Positions 18,709 through 31,552 are shown, numbered from the stretch's first letter. The stretch: 64,000 bases of DNA from Acinetobacter calcoaceticus (GCF_004345325.1 NZ_SLVJ01000001.1:372001-436000); one strand, 5' to 3'. The notes: generated from the letters alone by a model not told the origin. Program-made: numbers and translations.

Positions 18709-19791
18709 ATGAAGCTTCAAAAGCATATCTATTATAATTTTATTTTAAAGGCTTTCATGCTCTCAGTTGCTTTATTGCTTACTGCGTGTCAAAGAACAGC
18801 ACCAGAAATTGGTCCAGAAATAGATCAAGTAACCAGCTCTGAAAGTCAGCCCCCTGATCTGACAATGATGTGTCAAAATTTAAAAACAGAAATGACCAAC
18901 CTCGACAATCAACGCACCACGCTTGCACTTGAACAAATCAATCAAAATATTCGTTTATGTCTGCCCTTAATCGACTTTTATGAACAAAAGCAATGGATCA
19001 CACTTTCAGAGCAAATGTATGCTAACTTTTTGAAAGTCAAACGCAGCCATGAACAACAACGTAGCTTTGAAAGCTATGCTCAAGATCAATCTCAATATCC
19101 AACCTTGCAACAACAATTATTTGAAAAATTAAATAGTCGCGATCAATATCTACTGCAACATCAAGGACAAGCCTATATTGAGTTAATTGATTTAGACCGC
19201 AATCACATACAATATCGACGTAGTCCCTTGTACTTAGCTAAAGTATTTGCCCCCTATTTACCTAAAGCCGAAGCGATATTTGTGCAACAACTTGCAGAAC
19301 AGAACATACAACCGGTTTTTAAAGAACATCGCTTAAACATCATTCCTCAAGAAATAGTACATCGGGCTGAGTACTGGGTGCAGTATCAGAAAGACTACCC
19401 CAAAAGTGCATATATTGATGATGCCCGTTACTTAGCAAATTTTTATACCGCTTTACTATTTAAAGGCAGTAAAGATGCACCGAGTTCAGAACTTTTTCAG
19501 GGTAAAGAAGATATCCAACAGGCTTATTTAAATGAGATTGTACAGTTGGCAGATCGAGATGATGCTGTACTGAATCAAACAGCCAAAAAATTTATGCGAT
19601 TTATTGAGCTCAATGCTCAGCAACGTAATGAAATGACCTTAGAAGATACTCCAATTGTTGATGCATATAGCGACAATGCACATTCATCGAGTATCTCTCA
19701 ACTTGAGCACTATCTGGATTTAGTCCCCATCCAACTCAATAATCCCCAAAGAGATTGTTTCAGTGATGCCATTTGTCATTCACGCCACTGA
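18709..19791 (+). CDS. Putative lipoprotein of unknown function
   Basis: A 360-aa protein with a type II signal: MKLQKHIYYNF, a hydrophobic stretch and the lipobox LLTAC, so Cys is residue 27 and residue 28 is Gln (outer-membrane sorting likely). The mature part is mostly helical and rich in Gln and Tyr, with no domain I recognise. A repeat-like pattern of AEYWVQYQKDYPKSAYIDDARYL resembles TPR/OmpA-associated YbgF-like helices but this is weak. The ATG at 18757 has a better ribosome site, but would leave too short a signal. A TPP riboswitch begins 86 bases after the stop. Confidence 0.7.
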   Translation: MKLQKHIYYNFILKAFMLSVALLLTACQRTAPEIGPEIDQVTSSESQPPDLTMMCQNLKTEMTNLDNQRTTLALEQINQNIRLCLPLIDFYEQKQWITLSEQMYANFLKVKRSHEQQRSFESYAQDQSQYPTLQQQLFEKLNSRDQYLLQHQGQAYIELIDLDRNHIQYRRSPLYLAKVFAPYLPKAEAIFVQQLAEQNIQPVFKEHRLNIIPQEIVHRAEYWVQYQKDYPKSAYIDDARYLANFYTALLFKGSKDAPSSELFQGKEDIQQAYLNEIVQLADRDDAVLNQTAKKFMRFIELNAQQRNEMTLEDTPIVDAYSDNAHSSSISQLEHYLDLVPIQLNNPQRDCFSDAICHSRH

Positions 19792-19877
19792 TTTCACTTC
19801 ATTAAACAAACAACCAAGTCGCGTGATGTTTTAACGCCATCTTTACTGTGCATTTTTATGTGTTAAGATCCAGATTC

Positions 19878-19991
19878 GCTTGACGGAGCGCGAGTAAAGC
19901 CTCGCTGAGATTGTGCCAGTTTTTTTTGATGAAAACTTTAGCACAAGTACCGTTGAACCTGATCAGGTTAAGACCTGCGTAGGAATCAAGC
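19878..19991 (+). promoter_or_regulatory. TPP riboswitch upstream of thiC
   Basis: Contains both conserved THI-box halves: CTGAGATT and ACCGTTGAACCTGATCAGGT with GCGTAGGAA. The P1 stem is GCTTGA (19878) / TCAAGC (19986). The 114-nt length is typical. The ribosome site (AAGGA) of thiC lies 84 bases beyond, so binding of thiamine pyrophosphate would block thiC translation or elongation. Confidence 0.95.
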
Positions 19992-20056
19992 CATCTAAAA
20001 ATGCAGCCCTCATTCCATTCTCAGGATAATTGTGCCACGTTTTTAGTCGTGCTTGA

Positions 20057-22015
<1,959 letters not shown>

Positions 22016-22090
22016 ATTGTAAAAAAAGTAGTTGTCTTCGGATGATTCTCAGATAGGATGGGATGAATACTATTCATCCCATTTTGCTGT

Positions 22091-22729
22091 ATGCACATTA
22101 CCCAACTTGCCTCATTCAACGCTTCAGATATCACTATTGAAGCGCAAGAACAACTTTACCAAGGTTTCGTACACGTCGAACGTATCAGCCTACGGCACCG
22201 CCTTTTTCAAACCCTGTCATCCTCTGCCAATGTTCAGGATGAACTATATACGCCTTTGATCAGTCGTGAACTCATCCGTCGTAAAGAAGCTGCGGGAGTT
22301 TTACTTTATGACGATACTCAGCAAAAATTTGCCTTAATTGAACAATTTCGTATCGGTGCCATACGTGATCAAGACTCACCATGGCAATTAGAAATCATTG
22401 CTGGTCTGTTAGATGGCGATGAATCTGCCGAGAGTTGTATCAGACGCGAATGCTATGAAGAATCAGGCTGTGAAGTCGATCAACTCGAACATTTATTTAG
22501 CTTTTACCCTTCAGCTGGGGCCTGTGATGAAATTTTTCATTTGTACAGCGCTAATGTGAACTTGCCTCTAGAAGGTGGCATATTTGGTCTGGCAGAAGAA
22601 GGTGAAAATATAAAGTTACATCTAATTGAATACACTGAATTAAATTCTTTACTTCACAGTGGTCGGCTATGCAATGCAGCTGTTATTATGGCATTACAAT
22701 GGCTAAAACAACATCTATTGACGCGCTGA
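22091..22729 (+). CDS. nudF: ADP-ribose pyrophosphatase (Nudix)
   Basis: Hydrolyses ADP-ribose to AMP and ribose 5-phosphate. The 212-aa protein contains the Nudix box GLLDGDESAESCIRRECYEE followed by SG, which fits GX5EX7REUXEEXGU. Upstream is the conserved ALIEQFRIGA and downstream YPSAGACDEIFHLY, where Pro-x-x-x-CDE marks the ADP-ribose subgroup. It is followed 19 bases later by cpdA, the same nudF-cpdA pair as in E. coli (nudF-yqiB-cpdA) and Pseudomonas. Confidence 0.94.
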   Translation: MHITQLASFNASDITIEAQEQLYQGFVHVERISLRHRLFQTLSSSANVQDELYTPLISRELIRRKEAAGVLLYDDTQQKFALIEQFRIGAIRDQDSPWQLEIIAGLLDGDESAESCIRRECYEESGCEVDQLEHLFSFYPSAGACDEIFHLYSANVNLPLEGGIFGLAEEGENIKLHLIEYTELNSLLHSGRLCNAAVIMALQWLKQHLLTR

Positions 22730-22748
22730 GTCATTGAGAGGGGTTAAA

Positions 22749-23555
22749 GTGACCACCAAAAAGCAAGCACCTGTAAGTCATCAAATTTTGATTCAAATTA
22801 CCGACACACATTTGATGGCTGATCCAGACTCAACTTTTCTCAATATTAATCCTGAGGAGAGTTTTCATGCTGTCATGCAAGATATTGGTCTGCGTTATCC
22901 CGATCTAGATGCTTTGGTGCATACAGGTGATCTTGCTCAAGAAGCTGACCCGATGACTTACTCGCGTTATTTAACGTTTATGCGGCTTCAACAGATAAAC
23001 TTTTTCCATATTCCCGGTAATCATGACGACCTCCAGCGTTTCCCTTTTAAACAAGCCTTGCCGATACCGACAGTGATTGACTTGGACCCGTGGTACATCG
23101 TGTTACTCAATAGCGCCGTCGCAGGTCAGGTTGATGGTTGGATCGATCAAGATCAATTGCAGTGTTTAGAACCTATACTCGAACAGTATCAAGATAAATA
23201 TGTCATTTTGGCTTGCCATCATCATCCAATCGATATGAAATCATATTGGATCGATCAACATAAACTCAAAAACTCACCAGAAATCCTACAAGTGATTGCG
23301 CCTTATAAAAATATAAAAGCCGTGATCTGTGGCCATGTTCATCAAGATTCGGTCAATGTCTGGAATAATATTCAATTCCTGTCTACCCCCTCAACTTGTG
23401 TGCAGTTTAAACCGCGGCAAACGCAGTTCACACTCGATCAGGAAGCACCCGGTTACCGTTGTTTACATTTAAATTCAGATGGTACTTTTAGTACTCAAAT
23501 ACATCGACTAGTAGGCCCACAATCCAGCATTGATCAAGCAATTTCAGGTTATTAG
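22749..23555 (+). CDS. cpdA: 3',5'-cyclic AMP phosphodiesterase CpdA
   Basis: Metallophosphoesterase that hydrolyses cAMP. The 268-aa protein has all family motifs in order: D-x-H in ITDTHLM, GDLAQE, GNHDD, ACHHHP and GHVHQD. I chose the GTG at 22749, with GAGAGGGG 5 nt upstream, over a TTG at 22734. It sets the cAMP level sensed by a CRP/Vfr-type regulator. It is co-transcribed with nudF. Confidence 0.94.
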   Translation: MTTKKQAPVSHQILIQITDTHLMADPDSTFLNINPEESFHAVMQDIGLRYPDLDALVHTGDLAQEADPMTYSRYLTFMRLQQINFFHIPGNHDDLQRFPFKQALPIPTVIDLDPWYIVLLNSAVAGQVDGWIDQDQLQCLEPILEQYQDKYVILACHHHPIDMKSYWIDQHKLKNSPEILQVIAPYKNIKAVICGHVHQDSVNVWNNIQFLSTPSTCVQFKPRQTQFTLDQEAPGYRCLHLNSDGTFSTQIHRLVGPQSSIDQAISGY

Positions 23556-23707
23556 CTTTCTATTTTCTCAATTATGGATTATGTTATCTCCCTTGAATAT
23601 TTGCTGCTGGGGTAAATGTCGTCATTCATCGCTTTCATCTTGAAGTGAAACTCTATATGATGACGCCCCCGATAGATACATTTTCTATGGGGTAGCAATA
23701 AAAATAC

Positions 23708-23737
23708 TTGCATATCACCATATTTTTTGCGTATAGA
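23708..23737 (+). promoter_or_regulatory. Promoter of dksA
   Basis: TTGCAT and TATAGA, separated by 18 nt, lie 28 bases before the dksA ATG. Confidence 0.55.
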
Positions 23738-23765
23738 TATACGTATATGATGAGGAATGCCCTAA

Positions 23766-24293
23766 ATGGCGAATGACAACCAAAATCAAGTGTTTGAAGA
23801 GAACATCGAAGTAGTTGATGGCGACAAAGCGAAACGAGTGCGCAAAATCAAACCGAAGACTTCAGAAAGCGGTACAACGGCCAGTTTGTTTGGTATCGCG
23901 CCTTATCAACCTAAGAAAAATGAAGAATACATGTCCGAGGGGCAACTTGAGCATTTCCGTCAAATCTTATTGGCGTGGAAAGCAGAGTTGATGACGGAAG
24001 TAGATCGTACTTTAAACACCATGCAAGATGAATCTTCTGCACTTCCTGATGTGAATGATCGCGCAACGCAAGAAGAAGAGTTTGCTATTGAACTCAGAAC
24101 GCGTGATCGTGAACGTAAGTTGATTCGTAAAATTGAACAATCTATTGAAGCCATTAAAAATGATGACTATGGTTTCTGTGAAACCTGTGGTATCGAAATC
24201 GGTTTACGTCGTCTAGAGGCTCGACCGACTGCGACACTGTGTATCGATTGCAAAACTTTAGCTGAAATCAAAGAAAAGCAAAACAACGGCTAA
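23766..24293 (+). CDS. dksA: RNA polymerase-binding factor DksA
   Basis: Transcription factor that enters the secondary channel of RNA polymerase and, with ppGpp, reprograms rRNA and amino-acid genes. The 175-aa protein has an N-terminal extension of about 30 residues, the coiled coil with tip motif DVNDRA and a C-terminal four-Cys zinc finger (CETCG ... CIDC), all four Cys present. A promoter lies at 23708-23737. It is followed 16 bases later by gluQ, the usual dksA-gluQ operon. Confidence 0.97.
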   Translation: MANDNQNQVFEENIEVVDGDKAKRVRKIKPKTSESGTTASLFGIAPYQPKKNEEYMSEGQLEHFRQILLAWKAELMTEVDRTLNTMQDESSALPDVNDRATQEEEFAIELRTRDRERKLIRKIEQSIEAIKNDDYGFCETCGIEIGLRRLEARPTATLCIDCKTLAEIKEKQNNG

Positions 24294-24309
24294 TCTTGAT
24301 TATACCTAG

Positions 24310-25182
24310 ATGATACATGCAGCTTATGTGGGTCGGTTTGCGCCATCGCCAACCGGCCCATTGCATTTTGGTTCATTGATCACTGCTGTTGCAAGTTACT
24401 GTGAAGCTAAATCTCATCACGGCCGATGGTTGGTTCGAATTGAAGATACCGACATCCCCCGGATCTATCCCAACAGCGAACAACATATCTTGGCTTGCCT
24501 CGAAGCATTTGAATTTGAGATAGATGATCAGATCATTTTCCAAAGACAGCGCCTCGCCTGCTATGAACAGGTTTTGGCACAGTTGGCTGAATTGGATCTG
24601 GTCTATGCCTGTCAATGCACCCGTAAGATGCTGGGATCTAATCATATCTATGCTGGCACTTGCCGCAATCTACACCTTGACTGGTCTCATCAAGCCATAC
24701 GCCTTAAAGTTAATCAGCAACGCATTTGCTTTGACGATGCCCTACAAGGCACACAATGTTCTCACTTAGAACAAGAACTTGGTGATTTTGTCTTAAAACG
24801 CCGCGATGGCATTATCAATTACCAACTGGCTGTGGTCGTGGATGATTACCTACAACAGGTGAGCCATGTGGTTCGCGGTGCTGATTTACTGGATAATACC
24901 GCCCGTCAAATCTATCTTGGCCAGTGTCTAAACTACCCAGAACTGCAGTATATGCATCTGCCCTTGGCCATGAATGCACAGGGACAAAAACTGTCTAAAC
25001 AAAATCTGGCTCAAGCAATACAAATTGAACAAGCTCCTCAACTGCTCAAACAAGCCTTACAAGCACTAGGTCAACCTGAAGTAGATCTAGATCGACCACG
25101 GCTCATGCTTGCTCAAGCCATCGCACAATGGGATAGCGCTTTGATTCCGAAAGGGACTCAGATCAAGGCGATATTTGACTAA
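24310..25182 (+). CDS. gluQ: Glutamyl-queuosine tRNA(Asp) synthetase
   Basis: Truncated GluRS paralogue that attaches glutamate to queuosine at the wobble position of tRNA-Asp. The 290-aa protein has FAPSPTGPLHFGSL (HIGH-like), a zinc-binding Cys cluster (ACQCTRK ... TCRN) and KLSKQN (KMSKS-like), and lacks the anticodon-binding domain of GluRS, as expected for this enzyme. It is the second gene of the dksA operon. A bidirectional terminator follows. Confidence 0.95.
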   Translation: MIHAAYVGRFAPSPTGPLHFGSLITAVASYCEAKSHHGRWLVRIEDTDIPRIYPNSEQHILACLEAFEFEIDDQIIFQRQRLACYEQVLAQLAELDLVYACQCTRKMLGSNHIYAGTCRNLHLDWSHQAIRLKVNQQRICFDDALQGTQCSHLEQELGDFVLKRRDGIINYQLAVVVDDYLQQVSHVVRGADLLDNTARQIYLGQCLNYPELQYMHLPLAMNAQGQKLSKQNLAQAIQIEQAPQLLKQALQALGQPEVDLDRPRLMLAQAIAQWDSALIPKGTQIKAIFD

Positions 25183-25204
25183 AAACTTTTGCAAATTTAG
25201 TCAT

Positions 25205-25247
25205 AAAAAAACATGCTGTCCTTTAGATTGCGACAACATGTTTTTTA
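25205..25247. terminator. Bidirectional terminator between gluQ and ftsW
   Basis: ACATGCTGTC / GACAACATGT stem with one mismatch and an 11-nt loop, flanked by A6 and T6. Confidence 0.8.
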
Positions 25248-25287
25248 AAGCTCTGGGCTTAAAGTCGAATAAGTTCTGTTATTTGTA

Positions 25288-26484
25288 CTAAAAACTTGAT
25301 ACTTCTTTGGATGGATTATGCTGTTGTGTCGCTGAATCTATCTTTAAAATCAATGCAATCATCACTGCACACATAATCAAAGATGAACCACCATAACTAA
25401 TGAATGGCAAGGTCAAGCCTTTGGTGGGTAGCATACCCATGTTCATCCCTGCGTTCACCAATATCTGCAACAAGAAAATGATGCTGATGCCATAGGCCAA
25501 GTAACCCGCTCTTAGGTATTGATTTTTTAGCGCACGATGACCAATGCGTATACAACAGACCAACATCGCAAAAGACAATATCATCACCGATGCGATGCCA
25601 AAAAAGCCGAGTTCCTCACCTAAAATAGCCAACATAAAGTCGGTATGTGCTTCAGGCAAATAGGACATCTTTTGGATACTATGCCCAAGTCCCACCCCAA
25701 ACCACTCACCGCGTCCAAAGGCCATCAAGGCATTGGATAACTGGTAACCGGCACCCAATGGATCATTCCAAGGATTGGTAAAGGATATCAAGCGTTCAAA
25801 ACGGTAAGGTTCAAAGAGCACCAAAAACACAAATGCGGCAATAATCGCACCGAAGGCAATCCCAAATTGAATTAACGGTGCACCTGCCAAGAAAAATACG
25901 CCTAGCATCGTCATGGCAATCACCACCGTTGCGCCCAAGTCAGGCTCAGCGATAATTAAACCGACTGTAATCGCCATCACGGCGGCTAGACGAAGCAAGC
26001 CGAAGATGTTACTACGCACCTCATCTGAACGGCGGACCACATAGTCTGCAGTAAAGATCGCCATCATCACTTTGGCGACTTCTGTAGACTGTAAAGTAAA
26101 TCCGGCTAGACGTATCCAGCGTTTAGAACCATTAACCTCTGTTCCCACCAATAACACTGCAACGAGTAATACAATGGTGATCAGCCAGAGTGGAACGGTA
26201 TTCTTAAACCAAACTGCCAGTGGCACGCGATAAGCCAGAAAAGCCGCTGTGGCAGCAACTGTAATTGAAATGGCATGTCTAAGCACATAATGAAATGGAT
26301 TTTCATGCATACGTTCTGCGTAGGGCATAGATGCGGATGCAACCATGATTGACCCTATACACAGCAATACCAAGACACTAAAAATCAGGATATTGCGTGC
26401 CGTCAATTCTTGTGGAAGTTTCGGCAGCCAACGATCATAGACTTGATTGATCTTGGTCATGGTTGTCTGAGCTAACCCAGCCAT
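25288..26484 (-). CDS. ftsW: Peptidoglycan glycosyltransferase FtsW
   Basis: SEDS-family septal glycosyltransferase that works with FtsI at the divisome. The 398-aa protein has about ten hydrophobic segments. It shows the SEDS signature motifs, including GAGYQLSNALMAFGRGEWFGVG and EAHTDFMLAILGEELGF with the essential Asp, and GLTLPFISYGGSSL near the C-terminus. It follows murD by 35 bases, part of a short cell-wall operon split from the main mra/mur cluster, as in other Acinetobacter. Confidence 0.96.
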   Translation of the reverse strand: MAGLAQTTMTKINQVYDRWLPKLPQELTARNILIFSVLVLLCIGSIMVASASMPYAERMHENPFHYVLRHAISITVAATAAFLAYRVPLAVWFKNTVPLWLITIVLLVAVLLVGTEVNGSKRWIRLAGFTLQSTEVAKVMMAIFTADYVVRRSDEVRSNIFGLLRLAAVMAITVGLIIAEPDLGATVVIAMTMLGVFFLAGAPLIQFGIAFGAIIAAFVFLVLFEPYRFERLISFTNPWNDPLGAGYQLSNALMAFGRGEWFGVGLGHSIQKMSYLPEAHTDFMLAILGEELGFFGIASVMILSFAMLVCCIRIGHRALKNQYLRAGYLAYGISIIFLLQILVNAGMNMGMLPTKGLTLPFISYGGSSLIMCAVMIALILKIDSATQQHNPSKEVSSF

Positions 26485-26519
26485 AAATGATTCCTTATGC
26501 TTATTTTCTATTCTAATGT

Positions 26520-27905
<1,386 letters not shown>

Positions 27906-27973
27906 TTATCACTTCGGCATTTTTAAAGCTTTTTCTGTTTGCACTTTATCGAGATTATTTTGTGTCAGCGCGT

Positions 27974-28002
27974 AAAAAAACCGCTCAAAAGAGCGGTTTA
28001 AT
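27974..28002. terminator. Terminator after the feo cluster
   Basis: AAACCGCTC / GAGCGGTTT perfect 9-bp stem with an AAAA loop and a minus-strand T run, 22 bases beyond the small feo-associated gene. Confidence 0.88.
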
Positions 28003-28023
28003 CAATAATGCGCGCTTATGGAT

Positions 28024-28275
28024 TTATTTCCATTTCACCGCCTGTACTTCAACTTTTTTTTCAGCAGGCTCATCTTTGCTCTCACAACCACAACTCCCAC
28101 CACAACCGGCAACGGCAGCTGGTTTCAGCCATTTTGCCAAAGTCAGCCACCCCATATTTGTACAGCGCTGGGACATGGAGCCGAAAACCTTCATCGCAGT
28201 GTTTGGGAAAACTTTTTTAAACACCACAATGGCGCTCCATGTGACCAACACAGCGATGATTACAAATTCAATCAT
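28024..28275 (-). CDS. Small FeoB-associated Cys-rich membrane protein
   Basis: An 83-aa protein. One transmembrane segment at the N-terminus (IEFVIIAVLVTWSAIVVF) is followed by a basic region and a Cys-rich cluster, CGGSCGCE, near residue 58, then a charged tail. The start at 28275 has GGAGG 6 nt upstream, so I prefer it to the longer start at 28320. It is the last gene of feoA-feoB-x. Small Cys-bearing partners of FeoB (FeoC, FeoD-like) occur in this position in other bacteria; binding of iron or a cluster is an inference. Confidence 0.75.
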   Translation of the reverse strand: MIEFVIIAVLVTWSAIVVFKKVFPNTAMKVFGSMSQRCTNMGWLTLAKWLKPAAVAGCGGSCGCESKDEPAEKKVEVQAVKWK

Positions 28276-28345
28276 TTCAACCTCCAACGGCCTAGGCCGT
28301 AATTTATTCGCCCAATTCACACCAAATTAAATCAATGAAGTTTAA

Positions 28346-30205
28346 TTAACCAAAAAAACGCGAAACAATTTGATAGGTAAAGAATGACATTAGATAAGCC
28401 AATCCAAATAGATATCCTGTCATGATCATCACGGTTTTCATTGAACCAGTTTCACGGCGTACCGTTGCCAAGGTCGCCAAACAATGTGGTGCATAGATAA
28501 ACCACACCAGCAAAGATAAACCTGTTGCCAAAGACCAGCCACTGCCATCAGCACTGATCAGATGTGACAAGCCTTGTGCTACAGCATCCTCATCAGCACC
28601 AGACAAGGCATAGACCGTACCGAGTGCTGCGACCACCATTTCACGTGCCGCCATCGCAGGAATCAAAGCAATTACGATTTGCCAGTTAAAACCAAGTGGC
28701 GCAAATATCGGTTGTAGCAGGTGCCCCAACATCCCAGCAATACTGTAATCAATATCAGGCAGTGTGGCATTTTCAGGTGGGTATGGGAATGTGCATAAGA
28801 ACCACAAGATAATGGATAGGGCAAAAATAATGCCCCCCACACGTCTTAGAAAGATTTTGGCGCGATCCAATAAGCCAATCCAAACACTTTTCAAATCTGG
28901 AATCTGATAACTCGGAAGTTCCATCAACAGCGCATGTTGAGACTTGTCTTTTTGGAACAGTTTCAATACCAATGAAACCCCCAATGCACTGACGATGCCT
29001 GCCATATAGAGACCAAACAATACTAGGCCTTGTAAATTAAACATGCCCAACACCGTTTGAGAAGGTACAAAAGCACCAATCAATAGCGTATATACAGGTA
29101 GACGAGCAGAACAGGTCATCAGTGGCGCCACCAATATCGTCGTGAGACGATCTCTAGGGTCACTAATGCTTCGTGTTGCCATAACGCCAGGAATGGCGCA
29201 GGCGAAGCTCGAGAGTAAAGGGATAAAGGCACGTCCACTTAATCCTGCTTTATACATCAGCTTATCCAGCAAGAAAGCAGCTCGTGGTAAATAACCAGAC
29301 TCTTCTAGAACCAAAATAAAGAAGAATAAAATCAAAATCTGTGGCAAAAATACCACCACGCTACTCGCACCAGCGATCACGCCATCCACAACTAAGCTAT
29401 TGAGTAACGGTTGGCCAATAAACCCTCCAACCCACTCTCCGAACCATGCAAAAAACGTCTCAATACCATCCATGAATGGTGCTGCCCAAGCAAATACTGC
29501 TTGGAAAATCACAAACATCATTACAGTCAGGGTCAGCAGGCCCAGCACTGGGTGCAAAAATATTTTATCGAGAAAATCGGTTCTTTTATCAGCTTCTGCA
29601 ACTACGTTCACTACACCTTTTAGAATTTGATCTACTTTTTGGTGTGGAGTGCCACTTAAGATCACATCACTGAGTTCATCATTGGGGATGCGGTATTTAC
29701 CTTGATCCAAAGATGCCATGAGGTTTGCAATACCCGTATTACGCACTGCAACTGTCTCAACAATGGGCACCCCCAAACGTTGTGAAAGTTTATGGGTATC
29801 GATTTGTATACCACGTCGCCGTGCCTCATCCATCATGTTCATGACCAACAAGATCGGCCTACCTAACGCAATCATCTCCAAAACCAGACCTAAGTGCAGC
29901 TTTAAGTTGGTTGCATCGACTACGCATAAAAAAGCATCTTGTTCCCGCTCTTCAGCAATCTTGCCCTGCACCACATCACGCGTGATGGCTTCATCTGGAC
30001 TGGTGGCGTTTAAACTATAGGTTCCAGGCAGATCCAACACACGTACTGCACGCCCAGATGGCATAACAAAAGTACCTGTTTTACGCTCTACCGTTACACC
30101 CGCATAGTTAGCGACTTTCTGACGTGTCCCTGTCAAGTGGTTAAATAAAGAAGTTTTACCGCAGTTTGGGTTACCGACTAAAGCGACTCTTAATGCATCA
30201 CTCAT
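28346..30205 (-). CDS. feoB: Ferrous iron transporter FeoB
   Basis: Inner-membrane Fe(II) importer with an N-terminal G-protein domain. The 619-aa protein shows G1 GNPNCGKTS, G3 DLPGTYS, G4 NMMD, and two Gate domains (about 285-330 and 420-480) with GLSGRAFIPLLSSFACAIPG and REMVVAALG. The length is at the short end of the family, as usual for Acinetobacter, without a long C-terminal extension. The ATG overlaps the feoA stop by 4 nt (ATGA). Confidence 0.97.
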   Translation of the reverse strand: MSDALRVALVGNPNCGKTSLFNHLTGTRQKVANYAGVTVERKTGTFVMPSGRAVRVLDLPGTYSLNATSPDEAITRDVVQGKIAEEREQDAFLCVVDATNLKLHLGLVLEMIALGRPILLVMNMMDEARRRGIQIDTHKLSQRLGVPIVETVAVRNTGIANLMASLDQGKYRIPNDELSDVILSGTPHQKVDQILKGVVNVVAEADKRTDFLDKIFLHPVLGLLTLTVMMFVIFQAVFAWAAPFMDGIETFFAWFGEWVGGFIGQPLLNSLVVDGVIAGASSVVVFLPQILILFFFILVLEESGYLPRAAFLLDKLMYKAGLSGRAFIPLLSSFACAIPGVMATRSISDPRDRLTTILVAPLMTCSARLPVYTLLIGAFVPSQTVLGMFNLQGLVLFGLYMAGIVSALGVSLVLKLFQKDKSQHALLMELPSYQIPDLKSVWIGLLDRAKIFLRRVGGIIFALSIILWFLCTFPYPPENATLPDIDYSIAGMLGHLLQPIFAPLGFNWQIVIALIPAMAAREMVVAALGTVYALSGADEDAVAQGLSHLISADGSGWSLATGLSLLVWFIYAPHCLATLATVRRETGSMKTVMIMTGYLFGLAYLMSFFTYQIVSRFFG

Positions 30206-30468
30206 GCGGGCACTCCTTCAACTTCGCGGCTAATTTCAATTTTGTCTGCTTCAACTTTTCGCAAGGCAAATCGAGTAAATCCAACCTGAATCAGGATCGG
30301 ATCACCGCCAAATACACCTTTAGTGATCACATGTACACGCGTACCAGGTACGAATCCAAGTGTTTCTAAACGACTCGCAATGAGATCAGGATGAGCACTT
30401 TCGTCTAAGTTTCGGTTGACCTTGGTAACCGTGGCTGTCTGCTTCACTTTTAACTCTGACAATCGCAC
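30202..30468 (-). CDS. feoA: Ferrous iron transport accessory protein FeoA
   Basis: An 88-aa SH3-like cytoplasmic protein needed for FeoB activity. The signature RLETLGFVPGTRVHV and DPILIQVGFTRFALRK is complete. The start is GTG with GAGG upstream. It is the first gene of the feo operon and directly downstream of a promoter carrying a Fur box. Confidence 0.95.
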   Translation of the reverse strand: MRLSELKVKQTATVTKVNRNLDESAHPDLIASRLETLGFVPGTRVHVITKGVFGGDPILIQVGFTRFALRKVEADKIEISREVEGVPA

Positions 30469-30508
30469 TGTGAGCCTCTACTAAATCCAAAATGTAATAA
30501 CTATACAG

Positions 30509-30527
30509 GCAAATGAGAATAATTACC
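30509..30527 (-). promoter_or_regulatory. Fur box upstream of feoA
   Basis: GCAAATGAGAATAATTACC matches 14 of 19 positions of GATAATGATAATCATTATC. On the minus strand it lies between a weak -35 (TTGGTA) and a -10 (TATAGT, 30500-30505), so Fur with iron would block feo transcription. Confidence 0.75.
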
Positions 30528-30631
30528 AAATAAGGTTTGATTCTGGTTCTCATCTGCCGCCAACATCGACTTTAGCTTAAATTTCGTCTACATTTCCAGT
30601 TTCATTATGTGGATCATCATTAAAAAGACTT

Positions 30632-31552
30632 ATGACTCTCATTAAAAAACCACGTATTCCTGCTGCGGTCAGTATTCCAGAGCAACTCAGTTTTTTACAC
30701 GGTTTTCGTGACTACTTAGTTGCTCAAACTGTAAGTCCACATACTCGAAATGCCTATTTATCAGATTTAATTCAATGCAGTGAATGTGTTAATACGCTGC
30801 TACCCGATTGGCAACACGATGATATTTCCGATGTATTGATTAAGCTCACTCAACAAGGCAAGAGCCCGCGCTCCATTGCACGTTGTTTATCTGCCTTACG
30901 CTCGTTTTATAAATTTTTACGCGAACAAAAAATCCGCCTCGACAATCCAGTCGCGCAGCACAAAACCCCGAAAATCGGACGTGCGCTACCCAAAGATTTG
31001 TCCGAAGCGGATATTGAGGCGTTGATCTTGGCACCGGATTTAAACACTGCATTGGGTTTAAGAGATCGCGCCATGCTCGAAGTCTTATATGCCTGTGGTC
31101 TACGCGTCTCAGAATTATTATTACTACGCCTCGACCTGATAAACCTCAAACAAGGCTATCTACGAGTCTTGGGCAAAGGCAACAAAGAACGTTTGGTGCC
31201 GATCGGTGCAGTGGCCTGTGAATGGGTCGAGAAGTATCTACATGAAGCCCGTGCACAATTATATAAATCATCCACTGATTATCTGTTTCTAACCCAACAT
31301 GGCGGGATTATGAGTCGGCAAAATTTTTGGTATGCCATTAAACGCTATGCTTTACAGGCTGAGATCCAAGCTGAATTGTCTCCGCATACGCTCAGACATG
31401 CCTTTGCAACACATCTGCTCAACCACGGTGCAGACTTACGTGTGGTGCAAATGCTGCTTGGTCATAGTGACTTATCCACCACTCAAATCTACACCCATGT
31501 GGCTCAAGTGCGTATGCAGCAATTGCATGCAGAACACCACCCCCGCGCTTAA
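30632..31552 (+). CDS. xerD: Site-specific tyrosine recombinase XerD
   Basis: Resolves chromosome dimers at dif with XerC under FtsK control. The 306-aa protein has an N-terminal SAM-like core-binding domain and a C-terminal catalytic domain with Arg in CGLRVSELL, the HTLRHAFATHL box, and the nucleophile Tyr in GHSDLSTTQIYTHV. The last 60 residues match E. coli XerD more closely than XerC (end LHAEHHPRA). dsbC follows, the xerD-dsbC arrangement of E. coli. Confidence 0.95.
   Translation: MTLIKKPRIPAAVSIPEQLSFLHGFRDYLVAQTVSPHTRNAYLSDLIQCSECVNTLLPDWQHDDISDVLIKLTQQGKSPRSIARCLSALRSFYKFLREQKIRLDNPVAQHKTPKIGRALPKDLSEADIEALILAPDLNTALGLRDRAMLEVLYACGLRVSELLLLRLDLINLKQGYLRVLGKGNKERLVPIGAVACEWVEKYLHEARAQLYKSSTDYLFLTQHGGIMSRQNFWYAIKRYALQAEIQAELSPHTLRHAFATHLLNHGADLRVVQMLLGHSDLSTTQIYTHVAQVRMQQLHAEHHPRA

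Noticed and set aside
23618-23665. CGTCAT ... ATGACG hairpin downstream of cpdA
   Set aside because: The stem is interrupted and there is no T run, so I cannot call it a terminator.
28008-28330. Plus-strand ORFs of 70-122 aa opposite the small feo gene
   Set aside because: All are antisense to the Cys-rich gene, which has a strong ribosome site and operon context.
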